A program made the position numbers and the translations under genes. From the IMG/VR virus record IMGVR_UViG_3300045284_000413, positions 1 through 42,915 of that record: a DNA stretch of 42,915 bases; one strand, 5' to 3'. The DNA comes from a virus. Below the pieces are notes generated by a model, which saw only the letters and a program-made list of their open reading frames with translations, had not been told where the DNA came from and searched no databases. Below are positions 13,031-20,464 of this stretch, piece after piece (positions within the stretch are counted from its first letter, which is position 1; every line of letters starts with the position of its first letter).

Positions 13031-13225
13031 ATGAATAGAACCGCCTTCGATACGATGCTCGCCGCACTCATCAAACGGGCAGGCTCGCAAGCGGCCGCCG
13101 CCGCAGAACTCGGGATTTCCACGGCCTATCTCAGTGACGTGAAGAACGGGCGTCGCGCGCCTGGCGACAAATTGCTCGCGGCACTCGGGCTCAAACGCAG
13201 CATTCAATATGAAAAGGCCTCATGA
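13031..13225 (+). CDS. Cro/XRE-type helix-turn-helix regulator
   Basis: A 64-residue DNA-binding protein. Residues 19-50 (SQAAAAAELGISTAYLSDVK, then NGRRAPGDKLL) form a clear helix-turn-helix of the Cro/CI (XRE) type, and the length fits Cro-like repressors. It is one of only two likely intact plus-strand genes. It sits divergent to the early operon, with two overlapping palindromes between them, so autoregulation and repression of the early operon are expected. Without an integrase or a CI-sized repressor it need not mean lysogeny; it may simply turn early genes off. The gene has no ribosome site. Confidence 0.88.
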   Translation: MNRTAFDTMLAALIKRAGSQAAAAAELGISTAYLSDVKNGRRAPGDKLLAALGLKRSIQYEKAS

Positions 13226-13230
13226 GGCCT
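13215..13230 (-). terminator. convergent hairpin, terminator-like for the late operon
   Basis: AGGCCTCATGAGGCCT is a perfect 16-base palindrome. On the minus strand it is followed by TTTTC, giving a short intrinsic terminator at the end of the late transcripts whose last gene stops at 13239. It overlaps the stop codon of the plus-strand regulator and may also fold in that transcript. Confidence 0.55.
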
Positions 13231-13238
13231 AGGGCGCT

Positions 13239-13430
13239 TCAGTTGCCGGCCGCGCGGTTTACATCCGTCCACAGCGCATCGAACTTCGCCTGCAGATCGG
13301 AGATGGCGGCATCGTCCGCCGCGACACCGGCATCGATCATCGCGGCGTGAATGACGCTCCAGGATTTCACGCCGAGCCCGACCGCATTCGTGATGAGGCC
13401 TTCCCACGCCAAGACTTGTTCGGCTCCCAT
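13239..13430 (-). CDS. hypothetical 63-residue protein, last late gene
   Basis: Starts MGAEQVLAWEGLITNAVGLG and ends DLQAKFDALWTDVNRAAGN. Its end resembles the SDLQAKFQTL segment of the coiled-coil protein at 16110-16472, perhaps a shared short helix. No family recognised. It ends just before the terminator-like hairpin. Confidence 0.62.
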   Translation of the reverse strand: MGAEQVLAWEGLITNAVGLGVKSWSVIHAAMIDAGVAADDAAISDLQAKFDALWTDVNRAAGN

Positions 13431-13432
13431 GG

Positions 13433-13894
13433 TCAGGCTCCCTTCACGGTCAAGACAATTTGAAATGCGGCGAGCGCTGCAGACTGGGCGATCTGAATAT
13501 CCTGCACGATGGTCGTGCGCGTGGACCCTGCCGGGAAATCCGCCACGATGGCTGTGAGGGATTGCCCCAAGCTATTGATCAGCGTCACGATTTGCGGCGG
13601 CGTCGGCGTGCCAGGCTGCCAGGTCGCGAGCACACTATTGAACTGGCGGCCGGCATCCACGGCGGGCAAGAGTTTTTGATTGAAGGCCTGCGATTTCGCG
13701 AGCGTCCAGCCGGGCACGGTCTCCACCTTCGAGGAGCCCGCACAGGAGGAGAGGCCGCAGAGGGCCATCTGCTCGCCGCTGTGGATGTCATTGAGCACTT
13801 CAAAGATGGAGCGATCGGCGGCGACGGCGATGTGTCGCGTACTGGCGCTGCAGCCCGCGAACGTGAACGCGAGGATGAGAATCAATCGCTTCAT
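13433..13894 (-). CDS. phage lipoprotein
   Basis: A 153-residue protein with a type II signal peptide MKRLILILAFTFAGC (lipobox FAGC, cleaved before Cys15) and a soluble helical domain (QAFNQKLLPAVDAGRQFNSV). It would be lipid-anchored in the cell envelope, which fits an outer-membrane spanin-like or superinfection role, but the length exceeds typical Rz1. ATG at 13894 overlaps the holin-like gene stop (ATGA). The longer frame to 14176 lacks coding features upstream. Confidence 0.75.
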   Translation of the reverse strand: MKRLILILAFTFAGCSASTRHIAVAADRSIFEVLNDIHSGEQMALCGLSSCAGSSKVETVPGWTLAKSQAFNQKLLPAVDAGRQFNSVLATWQPGTPTPPQIVTLINSLGQSLTAIVADFPAGSTRTTIVQDIQIAQSAALAAFQIVLTVKGA

Positions 13895-14157
13895 GGTGTC
13901 CCTTTCGCAGCGTTCTGCGCCACCTGTTTCACACTGCCCGCAGGAAAAATCGTACTGCCATCTTGCGTCCCGGTGATCGGACTCACCCGCGCGCGCAACA
14001 GCCACGCAATCACGACGGCGACCAATGAATTGATTGCGGAGGTTTGCGCCGTCGTCAACTGGACCCCGAACGCCAAGAGCAGGATGAGCACGCCCTGCAC
14101 GACCACGCCAAGGCCCGCGACCAAGGTCCAGACCGGCTCGTTTTTGAGTGGATTCAT
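13891..14157 (-). CDS. holin-like small membrane protein
   Basis: An 88-residue protein starting MNPLKNEPVWTLVAGLGVVV, with two hydrophobic segments (to LLLAFGV and SLVAVVIAWLL) separated by a short polar turn, then RARVSP and a polar tail. The NEPxxxL...LLLAFG...RxRVxP arrangement is common in small phage membrane proteins annotated as holins. Its position next to a lipoprotein supports a lysis role. Not proven. Confidence 0.68.
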   Translation of the reverse strand: MNPLKNEPVWTLVAGLGVVVQGVLILLLAFGVQLTTAQTSAINSLVAVVIAWLLRARVSPITGTQDGSTIFPAGSVKQVAQNAAKGTP

Positions 14158-14306
14158 TTGTTCCCCAAGGCCGCATTCAGTTCGGCCAAATGTTTCGCTC
14201 TGGAGGCCGGATACCCGATGAGTACCGCGTCATAAATCATCCGATTACTCCAAACCACGTTGTTCAGATCCGTGGTCCTCCCCGCCTTCGCATACGCCGC
14301 GACCAC
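14154..14306 (-). CDS. hypothetical protein, start unresolved
   Basis: The C-terminal part reads VVAAYAKAGRTTDLNNVVWS and NRMIYDAVLIGYPASRAKHL and clearly looks like coding. Its TGA overlaps the next ATG. The open phase extends upstream (KPYDEQQGAAFQAD before the GTG at 14306), but no ATG, GTG or TTG is found there before a stop near 14440. Either the GTG at 14306 is used (50 residues), a rare ATT near 14343 starts it, or it is reached by frameshift from the gene ending at 14348, or there is a sequence error. Confidence 0.5.
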   Translation of the reverse strand: MVAAYAKAGRTTDLNNVVWSNRMIYDAVLIGYPASRAKHLAELNAALGNK

Positions 14307-14347
14307 ATCTGCCTGGAATGCGGCGCCCTGTTGTTCGTCATAGGGCT

Positions 14348-14770
14348 TTAGAGCAATTTGACATTGGTAGGCGCAGGCGGCAGTACCTGCTGGTTGAAAG
14401 AATTGGTCGGCGTACTCCTCAGGGATTGCAGCCCCGTGCTATCAATCGCCACCAGCGTCGAGAAATAGCCGAGCCCGTTCGGCAACGCACTCAACAGCGT
14501 CGAGCTCAAGGTCGCCAGACAGACGCGCCCCGCGTTCGCCGGATCGTCAAACAGGATCCGCGTGGGGTTCGTGAGCGTGGCCGGAATCGCGGGCGCGACC
14601 TGATTGCAGGTAAAGGCCGATGCTTGATAGGTATTGCTCGTGACCGGACTCCCCACGGACGGATTGACGCCCGCCGCGAAGACGTCCTGTCGATAGCTCG
14701 TGATCTGTGCCTCCACGCGCGAGGCACTGATCACCATCAGCACGAGACACAGCACCGAGAATCGTTTCAT
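14348..14770 (-). CDS. secreted beta-sandwich (Fn3/Ig-like) protein
   Basis: A 140-residue protein. Signal peptide MKRFSVLCLVLMVISASRVEA, cut before Gln. The mature part has alternating strands (TRILFDDPANAGRVCLATL, YFSTLVAIDSTG) and ends PPAPTNVKLL, like the linker after an Fn3-like domain. ATG at 14770 has AGGAG eight bases upstream. It is probably exported to the periplasm or surface. Such proteins in phages can bind sugar or alter the envelope, but this is inference. Confidence 0.68.
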   Translation of the reverse strand: MKRFSVLCLVLMVISASRVEAQITSYRQDVFAAGVNPSVGSPVTSNTYQASAFTCNQVAPAIPATLTNPTRILFDDPANAGRVCLATLSSTLLSALPNGLGYFSTLVAIDSTGLQSLRSTPTNSFNQQVLPPAPTNVKLL

Positions 14771-15023
14771 GTAGCTGCTCCTGCGCGCGTCGGCGCGCAT
14801 CCTGTTCGCCGAGTTGCTGTAAATCTGCCACCGTCACGCCGAGCGCATCCGCGATCACTTGGCGCAAATAGCGATGCGCCTTTTCTGTCCGAATCGGGCA
14901 GTGCCGCGGCACGCGCTGTCCCCATCGGAGTTTCCCCGCACAGCGTACACAGCGCATAGACCGCAACGAAATCGGTCGGCCACAGTCACGGCACTGCGCC
15001 GCGCCTTTAACTTCCGCCATCAT
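14547..15023 (-). CDS. zinc-ribbon protein overlapping the secreted protein gene
   Basis: The first 85 residues are convincing: AQCRDCGRPISLRSMRCVRC is a four-Cys zinc ribbon, followed by GQRVPRHCPIR and a helix HRYLRQVIADALGVTVADL. The frame then runs 224 bases into the secreted protein gene in another phase, where it no longer looks like coding. Either the overlap is real, or a frameshift removed the true stop. ATG at 15023 overlaps the end of the upstream gene by 17 bases. It may bind DNA or RNA. Confidence 0.5.
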   Translation of the reverse strand: MMAEVKGAAQCRDCGRPISLRSMRCVRCAGKLRWGQRVPRHCPIRTEKAHRYLRQVIADALGVTVADLQQLGEQDARRRAQEQLHETILGAVSRADGDQCLARGGTDHELSTGRLRGGRQSVRGESGHEQYLSSIGLYLQSGRARDSGHAHEPHADPV

Positions 15024-16014
15024 TGAACCCGCTCGGCCGGATGGACATCGCCCCAGGCCCGCTCCCATCCGGGACAAGTGGTGTATTCATGAGCGCATCG
15101 GTATACGCCACGCCTTGCGCTTCGGTCCATTCGTCGCGGAAGGTTTTCGTCGTCGTGTTCTCGAAGTCATACACCCCGTCCGACAGGATCGGGTAGCCGT
15201 GAAACCCGCCCATCAAGCGCCGCGTCCAGTCCGCGATCCGCACTTGCCCCTGGACGAGCCCGCCGTCAAGCCAGCCGCTCACCTGGAAAAAGTACGCATT
15301 CAGGTTCGCGTCGGCTTTCGCGCGCGCCCAATCGACGAGGCCGTAACTTTCCGTCCCCGGATCTTGCGCCGTGAAATGCACGGCCAGCTTGGCGTTCGGC
15401 AAAAGCGCCCGCGCTTGCGTCAACACACCGAGCACCTTGTCGGCGCTTTGGAGCACGCCGTTGATCTCGTAGATGCCCATACACCAATCGATGAGGTCCG
15501 CGGCCTGGGGGACGACGGCCTGCAGGTATGAGAGGTCCGGCCCGCGATCGTCTCGGAAGGCCACGATGGTGGTGAGTTTAGCCGCTTTCATCTTCTGCAA
15601 GCCACGACGCAAGAGCGTGAGGTCCAGCGGAATCTCGGGATAGCCGGGATACGGGATACCACTCACTTGGATCTCGCCGTGGTTGTAGCCACGCAGGAGG
15701 GTCTGCCGGATCATTTCATCCTGCCGCGCCTCGGGTTCGTTGAGGAAGTTCGGCCACCAGAGCCGATCACCGAAGAGCGCCTTCGGAATGCAGAAGGCCC
15801 CACGGAGCGCATGGACATCCCCGGTCACTGGCGGAATGACCCCGAGTTCCGCCTGCAATTCGCGCCAATGTTTTTCTCGGGAGGCCGCGTAGCCCAGCGT
15901 CTCGGCATCGAACTGCATGCGCGCACAATTCACGCCGATGCGCCCGACATCGGTCGTGAGCTTCAGACAGTCCAGCGTGAAGGCGATCACTTCCGCTTCA
16001 TCGTACGGAACCAT
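15007..16014 (-). CDS. TIM-barrel, glycoside-hydrolase-like phage protein
   Basis: A 335-residue protein. Segments such as IPLDLTLLRRGLQKMKAAKL, TTIVAFRDDRGPDLSYL and LIDWCMGIYEINGVL look like alternating strands and helices of a TIM barrel with acidic residues at strand ends, as in glycoside hydrolases. I recall related proteins in other phages but not a proven substrate. In this module it may cut a cell-wall or surface glycan. GGAGGGAGGG upstream is an excellent ribosome site. No signal peptide is seen. Confidence 0.65.
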   Translation of the reverse strand: MVPYDEAEVIAFTLDCLKLTTDVGRIGVNCARMQFDAETLGYAASREKHWRELQAELGVIPPVTGDVHALRGAFCIPKALFGDRLWWPNFLNEPEARQDEMIRQTLLRGYNHGEIQVSGIPYPGYPEIPLDLTLLRRGLQKMKAAKLTTIVAFRDDRGPDLSYLQAVVPQAADLIDWCMGIYEINGVLQSADKVLGVLTQARALLPNAKLAVHFTAQDPGTESYGLVDWARAKADANLNAYFFQVSGWLDGGLVQGQVRIADWTRRLMGGFHGYPILSDGVYDFENTTTKTFRDEWTEAQGVAYTDALMNTPLVPDGSGPGAMSIRPSGFNDGGS

Positions 16015-16107
16015 CTACCCTCCCTCCAAGGACCAGATCACCCAGCAGCCGAGCACGATCGCGACGGCGAGCAGGACCGCCCAACTCACGGGCGTCAACC
16101 GACGCAT
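16015..16107 (-). CDS. 30-residue membrane microprotein
   Basis: MRRLTPVSWAVLLAVAIVLG followed by CWVIWSLEGG. A single hydrophobic helix with a positive N-terminus. The last codons (GGAGGGAGGG) are at once the ribosome site of the next gene, so the peptide and the site are co-encoded. Could be a lysis accessory peptide. Confidence 0.6.
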   Translation of the reverse strand: MRRLTPVSWAVLLAVAIVLGCWVIWSLEGG

Positions 16108-16109
16108 GG

Positions 16110-16472
16110 TTAGAGATTCGCTGCGGCGGCATTCACGGCCGCATCAGCCGCTGTGACGTTCGCCAGCAGCGTATCCGCCGACGCGCCGAGCGCGGTCAGA
16201 TCCGCCGCCGAGGCTGCCCCGCCCGCCGCCACTTGCGCCTGGAGGTCGGCGATCTGCTGCTTGAGGGCACTCGCGCCCGCCTGTAATTTCGTGATTGCGG
16301 CGTTGATGTCGGAGTCTTCTTTGGTCACCGCATCGGAGAGGGTCTGGAATTTCGCTTGCAGGTCGGACAGTGCGGTCATGATCTGCTCCTGGTGGCTGAT
16401 GAGATGATCGAGTCGGCAGATCAGCCGATCTTCAGACTCGTTGTGCGCGTCAGGAAATCGCGGGCGGTTCAT
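16110..16472 (-). CDS. coiled-coil protein
   Basis: A 120-residue protein. After NESEDRLICRLDHLISHQEQ comes a long heptad-like helix (LSDLQAKFQTLSDAV, ALKQQIADLQAQVAAG), then Ala-rich sequence. This is typical of small phage coiled-coil proteins near lysis or tail genes. ATG at 16472 overlaps the upstream TGA. Confidence 0.7.
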   Translation of the reverse strand: MNRPRFPDAHNESEDRLICRLDHLISHQEQIMTALSDLQAKFQTLSDAVTKEDSDINAAITKLQAGASALKQQIADLQAQVAAGGAASAADLTALGASADTLLANVTAADAAVNAAAANL

Positions 16473-16666
16473 TTGAGTCGCAGAATCGGCCCGGTGTTCA
16501 AGAGCCCGAACTGACTGACGAGCCAGAGAACGACGATCACGACAAACAAGACCGTGACGACGGTTTGAATCTGGCTCGGGAGACCAAACGCGCCCATGAT
16601 GGTTTTCAACGCCCACCAGAGTAAACACAGCCCTATCAAGGCGACGATCAAGCCGATGAGAGTCAT
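16469..16666 (-). CDS. Thivi_2564-type small membrane protein
   Basis: A 65-residue protein with two membrane helices (MTLIGLIVALIGLCLLWWAL and TVLFVVIVVLWLVSQFGLL) joined by a short loop. Sequence and layout match the Thivi_2564 family of phage and bacterial membrane proteins, of unknown function. A holin is possible. Confidence 0.7.
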   Translation of the reverse strand: MTLIGLIVALIGLCLLWWALKTIMGAFGLPSQIQTVVTVLFVVIVVLWLVSQFGLLNTGPILRLK

Positions 16667-17037
16667 GAGGCGTCCTTTCGATCTGACGTTTCCGCGAGCC
16701 TGTCCGTCCTGGCATCGGCCGATTGGCGGCCTTCTTTGCGCCCTTCGCTGGCCCCCTCGGCGTGAGCCGCGAGTATCGCGTTTTGCATGAACGCATCCAG
16801 TCGTGAATTGACCGATAAATGCGTCTCTTGCGCTTTCATGAAGGCCAAGAGACTCAGGGTCGTCGGGCCGAGGAAGCCGAGAATGGCGCCGATGACGAGC
16901 GCGTTATCCTGCCCACTGCGCATCACCGTCACGATCACCACGCCGAGCACGCCAATCGCCATCATGACCACCACGGCGATGATATACGGGGTGTTGTTGG
17001 GCGGTTGCACAATCGAGACGGACGGCGCAGAGGTCAT
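16663..17037 (-). CDS. membrane protein with charged helical tail
   Basis: A 124-residue protein. Two hydrophobic segments (YIIAVVVMMAIGVLGVVIVT and ALVIGAILGFLGPTTLSLLA) are followed by a long polar helix rich in Lys, Glu and Arg. ATG at 17037 overlaps the DUF5675 gene stop. Possibly holin or spanin related. Confidence 0.66.
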   Translation of the reverse strand: MTSAPSVSIVQPPNNTPYIIAVVVMMAIGVLGVVIVTVMRSGQDNALVIGAILGFLGPTTLSLLAFMKAQETHLSVNSRLDAFMQNAILAAHAEGASEGRKEGRQSADARTDRLAETSDRKDAS

Positions 17038-17474
17038 ACAGTGAGCCTCGGCGGATTCGTAAACGGCGACGCGGGCTGCTCCACGCGGATATACACGTGG
17101 CCGCCCGCCTCGAGGACCGGCCCGATCAGCACGGCAAACGCATGGACGGCTTCGCGCGATTCGAGGACGTGATCCGTCGTCTGTTGCAACCCGAGCAAAA
17201 TACAACCCTCGGTGTCCGCCGTGTCGTTCCCGGGATGGACTTCGATCCGGCTGCGGCCTGGCACGCCGACGAGCGTCGGGACTTGCCGTTGAAACTTCGG
17301 GGACCACGCGAGACAGACTTCGTAGCGACCCGGCGGAATGTCAGGATGCGCACCCGTGGTCCCAGGCTCGAGCGTCCATACTCTGAAGTCTCCACATTGA
17401 AGTTGCCCCAAGGTGACAGTTGTCGTCTGGGAGGTACGGGTTAACACGAACTCCAAGTCTGGTGCTACAGTCAT
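17034..17474 (-). CDS. DUF5675 family protein
   Basis: A 146-residue protein. FRVWTLEPG, IPPGRYEVCLAWSPKFQRQV, VPGRSRIEVHPGNDTADTEG and CILLG are the signature blocks of DUF5675, common in phage late regions. The His and Cys in those blocks (VHPGN, EGCILLG) resemble a cysteine-dependent active site like that of L,D-transpeptidase-type folds, so action on peptidoglycan is possible. ATG at 17474 stands four bases from the ATG of a divergent plus-strand microprotein, with no clear ribosome site. Confidence 0.82.
   Translation of the reverse strand: MTVAPDLEFVLTRTSQTTTVTLGQLQCGDFRVWTLEPGTTGAHPDIPPGRYEVCLAWSPKFQRQVPTLVGVPGRSRIEVHPGNDTADTEGCILLGLQQTTDHVLESREAVHAFAVLIGPVLEAGGHVYIRVEQPASPFTNPPRLTV
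17441..17471 (+). promoter_or_regulatory. plus-strand promoter for the hidden microprotein
   Basis: TTAACA (17441-17446) and extended -10 TGC-TACAGT (hexamer 17466-17471), spaced 19 bases. The -10 ends seven bases before the ATG at 17478, so transcription would start at or next to the A. The decamer GTGCTACAGT is shared with the terminase promoter. Confidence 0.45.
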
Positions 17475-17477
17475 CGC

Positions 17478-17624
17478 ATGAACATCTTCGCATGGACCGT
17501 TGCCGAACGCCCGAGAGATCACACCCCGACCGATTGGCCCGGCGTATTCGGCGCGCTGGCCATCATCGGCATACCGATGAGCGTCCTCTGGATCATCGGG
17601 CACTTTCTGGTGAAGTACTGGTAG
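17478..17624 (+). CDS. plus-strand membrane microprotein (hidden gene)
   Basis: A 48-residue frame on the opposite strand to its surroundings: MNIFAWTVAERPRDHTPTDW, then a hydrophobic GVFGALAIIGIPMSVLWIIG and a HFLVKYW end. Third codon positions are mostly G or C. It fills a 118-base gap between minus-strand genes (17475-17592), in a genome that otherwise has almost none. It has no ribosome site but has a promoter-like extended -10 directly before the ATG. It overlaps the 3' end of the neighbour at 17593 by 32 bases. Expression against the late operon suggests an early or uninfected-state role (inference). Confidence 0.58.
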   Translation: MNIFAWTVAERPRDHTPTDWPGVFGALAIIGIPMSVLWIIGHFLVKYW

Positions 17625-18840
17625 CCGCATCGCCCGCCCCCGCCGCGACCGCCTGCACGGCCCCGCGGAGGACATCCGCGGGAATCCCGCTCGCCCGGCC
17701 AGCCGCCGCCCACATGCCCCGCGCCAACAACGATTTCACCATCGGTGATTTATCGGCGAGGGCCGTCAAAAACGTCACCGGATGTTGCGCGACCATCGCA
17801 AAGCCCGCCGGGTTGCTCCGGCCCTGAATCGCCACGCGGCGCATGAGCGGATCGAGGGCCTGCAGAATCCCGCCTTCGCGCGCGTTGAGATCCGCGATGC
17901 CGGGCACTTGCGTGGCAATGTCTTCCTTCAAGCCGCGCGCCAAGGCCTTTTCCGCTTCCGTAGTCGCATTGGAGAGTTCCCCGTATTTGCCCGCGAGGCG
18001 CTGATACGTCCCCACTTTGAGCGCCTGCGCATCTGGCAATGAGAGGGTGCCTCCGATCGGATGGTCGAGAAAATTCTGCCCGACCTGACTGATCGCTTCG
18101 AGGTCGGCTTGCGGATTTACCTGCTGGCTGAATTTCCGTGCAGTATCGGTCAGCCGGCCAGCCACCTGGAGCGGATTCACGGCGCCCGGCGCGCTGGCAA
18201 TGTCCCGACTAATCGCTTGATTCGTCTGGCCCAAGATCGTCTGGAGTTTCGCCACGCCGCCAGGCGTCACATTGACCCCTTCGTCCAACAGCGTCTGGAC
18301 CACTTTCGGCGCATTGTCCGCCAGCGACGGTTTGACTGCTGAGGTCATCAAGCGACGCGCGCCGCTCTGCAAGAGCGCCCCCGCGCCGCGCGAGAACCCT
18401 TCACCCGCCGCCGCCGCCAGGCCTTGCGTTCCCATCGCTGCGGCGTTGCTGGCGACCGTGGGCAATGGTGCGGTGTCCCGATTCGCAAGTTCGCTGGTCG
18501 CGAGCCCCGCGCCCGCCCCACCGGCCCCAGCTAATCCCGCGAGGCCCATCGCCGCCGGAGCCGCCAAGCCGCCCGTCGCGAGGGTCATGGGCACGGACAG
18601 GGCCATTGCCCCCGCCGCCGCTGGGTGATTGCGAATCGCGCGGCCGATCGGTTGGAAGACCGTATCCAAAGCCCCCATCACGCCGGTGCGTGGCGGAAGC
18701 TCAGCCGCCGGATCGGGTTGCTTGGACAAGGCGATCAGCCGGGTCCGTTCGTCGCCATTCAACGCGCGCAGTAACGACGAATCGCCGGACTTCGCGACGG
18801 CGATCAATTGCGCGTCGGTGAGCGTCTCGTTATCGGCCAC
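17593..18840 (-). CDS. large hydrophobic virion-associated protein (internal/ejection type)
   Basis: A 415-residue protein. An N-terminal helical unit (TDAQLIAVAKSGDSSLL) is followed by a very Ala/Gly-rich hydrophobic region (AAPAAMGLAGLAGAGGAGA), then long amphipathic helices. This composition is typical of internal virion proteins that enter the host with the DNA, as in T7-like and P22-like phages. GTG at 18840 has GGAG five bases upstream and overlaps the previous gene by 11 bases. There is no recognisable enzymatic motif. Confidence 0.65.
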   Translation of the reverse strand: MADNETLTDAQLIAVAKSGDSSLLRALNGDERTRLIALSKQPDPAAELPPRTGVMGALDTVFQPIGRAIRNHPAAAGAMALSVPMTLATGGLAAPAAMGLAGLAGAGGAGAGLATSELANRDTAPLPTVASNAAAMGTQGLAAAAGEGFSRGAGALLQSGARRLMTSAVKPSLADNAPKVVQTLLDEGVNVTPGGVAKLQTILGQTNQAISRDIASAPGAVNPLQVAGRLTDTARKFSQQVNPQADLEAISQVGQNFLDHPIGGTLSLPDAQALKVGTYQRLAGKYGELSNATTEAEKALARGLKEDIATQVPGIADLNAREGGILQALDPLMRRVAIQGRSNPAGFAMVAQHPVTFLTALADKSPMVKSLLARGMWAAAGRASGIPADVLRGAVQAVAAGAGDAATSTSPESAR

Positions 18841-20464
18841 CACGACTCCGAAGAATCTGCGCAGCCCCGGCGAGATCCGCATCGGTCGGCGCCGTGGAGG
18901 ACGGCGCGGATCGTCCGGGCACGCCTTCGTTTTCCATGAAGTGTGACGAGAACTTGTTCAGCCCTCGAATAGCCGCAATCAACGATTCCGGCGTGTGGTG
19001 GCCGTCGAGCAATTTCTTGATCTGTTCCGCGCCTTGCGCGCTCCGCATCCCATGCACGCCCATGTTGGCGAGCGCAAAGGATTCAATCGAGCCAGCGAGT
19101 TCTGCGTATTGCGGCGGCGGATTCCCGATAAAATCGCGCAAACTGCTCGCCCGGCCCATGAGGGGTCCGAGGACTTTGGCGACGGCCGGATCGGACAATT
19201 GCGCGATGATGTCATTCCCGGTCTGCGTCACCGCGTGCGCACTCGCAAGACGGTTTTCGACGGTCTGCCCGGCCGGTTTCACAAACGTCTTGCCGCGTAC
19301 CTCGCTTTGCGGCAACCACTCGATCACCGCTTTGCCGGTGGTCGGATCCTGATGTTCCACCTTGACGAGTTTATCGGCCGCGTCTTTCGGCGGGACGTAC
19401 GGCGTCACGAGATCCGTCACGTCGGATCCGCGATACATGAGTTTGCCATTCTTCCGCTGCGCGACAATCGGCCGCCCGTTGAGCAGATAGTTGGCATCGG
19501 TGGAGGCGCCCTTGTCCTTCGTCGCCATCTCTAAGGCTTGCTGTTGGAGTGGGAGCCGAACCGCCGGATCCTCGGGGTTCTTCCCTTCCGCTACCGCCTG
19601 CTTCAAGAGCGTTTGGAAGATGCCATCGGCGTCGGCTTTGTTTTCCAGGGTCGTCCCTTTGGGATAGGTGATCAGTTGCCCACTCGCGTCCACCGCAAAG
19701 GGCTGCTTGGCAATCTGCGCCACGCGCAAGAGCGGCACCTGTTCCGGAATGCCGTCCCCATCCACATCGAAACTCACCATCACTTTTTGGAGTTGATCCG
19801 GGTGCTGCTGAATCAACGTGGTGTTCGCGGGATTCTTCAAGAACTTGTCAATGACCGAGGCCGCTTCTTTCTCGGCGGTCGGCTTTGTAAACGGCACCGC
19901 TTGTCGGAGCCAGTTCGCATCGAGGCGATACCCCGAGGCGCGCAGCGTGTTCGCGTAGCCTTCGATTTCCGTATCGTATGTCTCTTTGTCGGGAATGCTT
20001 TTCACGCGCGCTTCGATCGTCATGAGCGCGCCCTGCAATTGTTTCTGGCGATCGGCCTGTTCGGCCGCATCGGCTTTTTGCTGCGTGAGCACTTGGGCCT
20101 GCTGCTGGCGTTGCAGCGCCTGCCGTTTGTCGAGTTCGACCTGGAGGGCTTGCTGACCCGCCAGTGTGCCTTGACCGAATCCGGTCCCAAACCCGCTATG
20201 CGATCCGCTCCCGAGCATCGCCCCGAGCGCCGCCAGCAAGAGCAACTGCTGGCGCGGATCCTGGCTCACCATCGACGGTGGGGCCACCGGTGCCGGCCCT
20301 TGCGGCGGGGGAATGCCCAGCGAGGCGGGCGACAACGGTTGCAGCCCCAAGGCCGGACTCGGCGGAGGGGCGGGGATCCCAGCTCCCACGGATCCCCCGA
20401 ACCCGCCTTGCGGCTGCAAACTCACGTCGCCAAACGGGTCCGGTAAGGGGGTAAACGGTTCCAT
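18830..20464 (-). CDS. large virion-associated protein with Gln-rich coiled coil
   Basis: A 544-residue protein. The first 75 residues are Pro-rich, followed by LLLLAALGAMLGSGSHSGFG, a Gln-rich helix (ALQRQQQAQVLTQQKADA), an alpha/beta region with a DVDGDGIPE calcium-loop-like motif near residue 235, and a C-terminal helical part. Likely an internal or tail-associated virion protein. The Asp-rich loop looks like an EF-hand/dockerin-type Ca site (inference). TAATG overlap with the gene before. Confidence 0.66.
   Translation of the reverse strand: MEPFTPLPDPFGDVSLQPQGGFGGSVGAGIPAPPPSPALGLQPLSPASLGIPPPQGPAPVAPPSMVSQDPRQQLLLLAALGAMLGSGSHSGFGTGFGQGTLAGQQALQVELDKRQALQRQQQAQVLTQQKADAAEQADRQKQLQGALMTIEARVKSIPDKETYDTEIEGYANTLRASGYRLDANWLRQAVPFTKPTAEKEAASVIDKFLKNPANTTLIQQHPDQLQKVMVSFDVDGDGIPEQVPLLRVAQIAKQPFAVDASGQLITYPKGTTLENKADADGIFQTLLKQAVAEGKNPEDPAVRLPLQQQALEMATKDKGASTDANYLLNGRPIVAQRKNGKLMYRGSDVTDLVTPYVPPKDAADKLVKVEHQDPTTGKAVIEWLPQSEVRGKTFVKPAGQTVENRLASAHAVTQTGNDIIAQLSDPAVAKVLGPLMGRASSLRDFIGNPPPQYAELAGSIESFALANMGVHGMRSAQGAEQIKKLLDGHHTPESLIAAIRGLNKFSSHFMENEGVPGRSAPSSTAPTDADLAGAAQILRSRGGR

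Noticed and set aside
13460-14221. 253-residue plus-strand open frame and similar long plus-strand frames (e.g. 19538-20446, 23580-24485, 27366-28265)
   Set aside because: They are mirror frames of well-supported minus-strand genes in GC-rich DNA, with compositions dominated by Arg, Pro and Ala and no domain signals.
14340-14360. Programmed -1 frameshift fusing the secreted protein to the next frame
   Set aside because: No X-XXY-YYZ slippery heptamer is present and no downstream stem is obvious. The possibility is kept only as a note.
18830-20464. Tape-measure protein
   Set aside because: It is shorter than expected for a long tail, lacks long heptad repeats beyond one Gln-rich helix, and has no tail-tube, chaperone or sheath neighbours.
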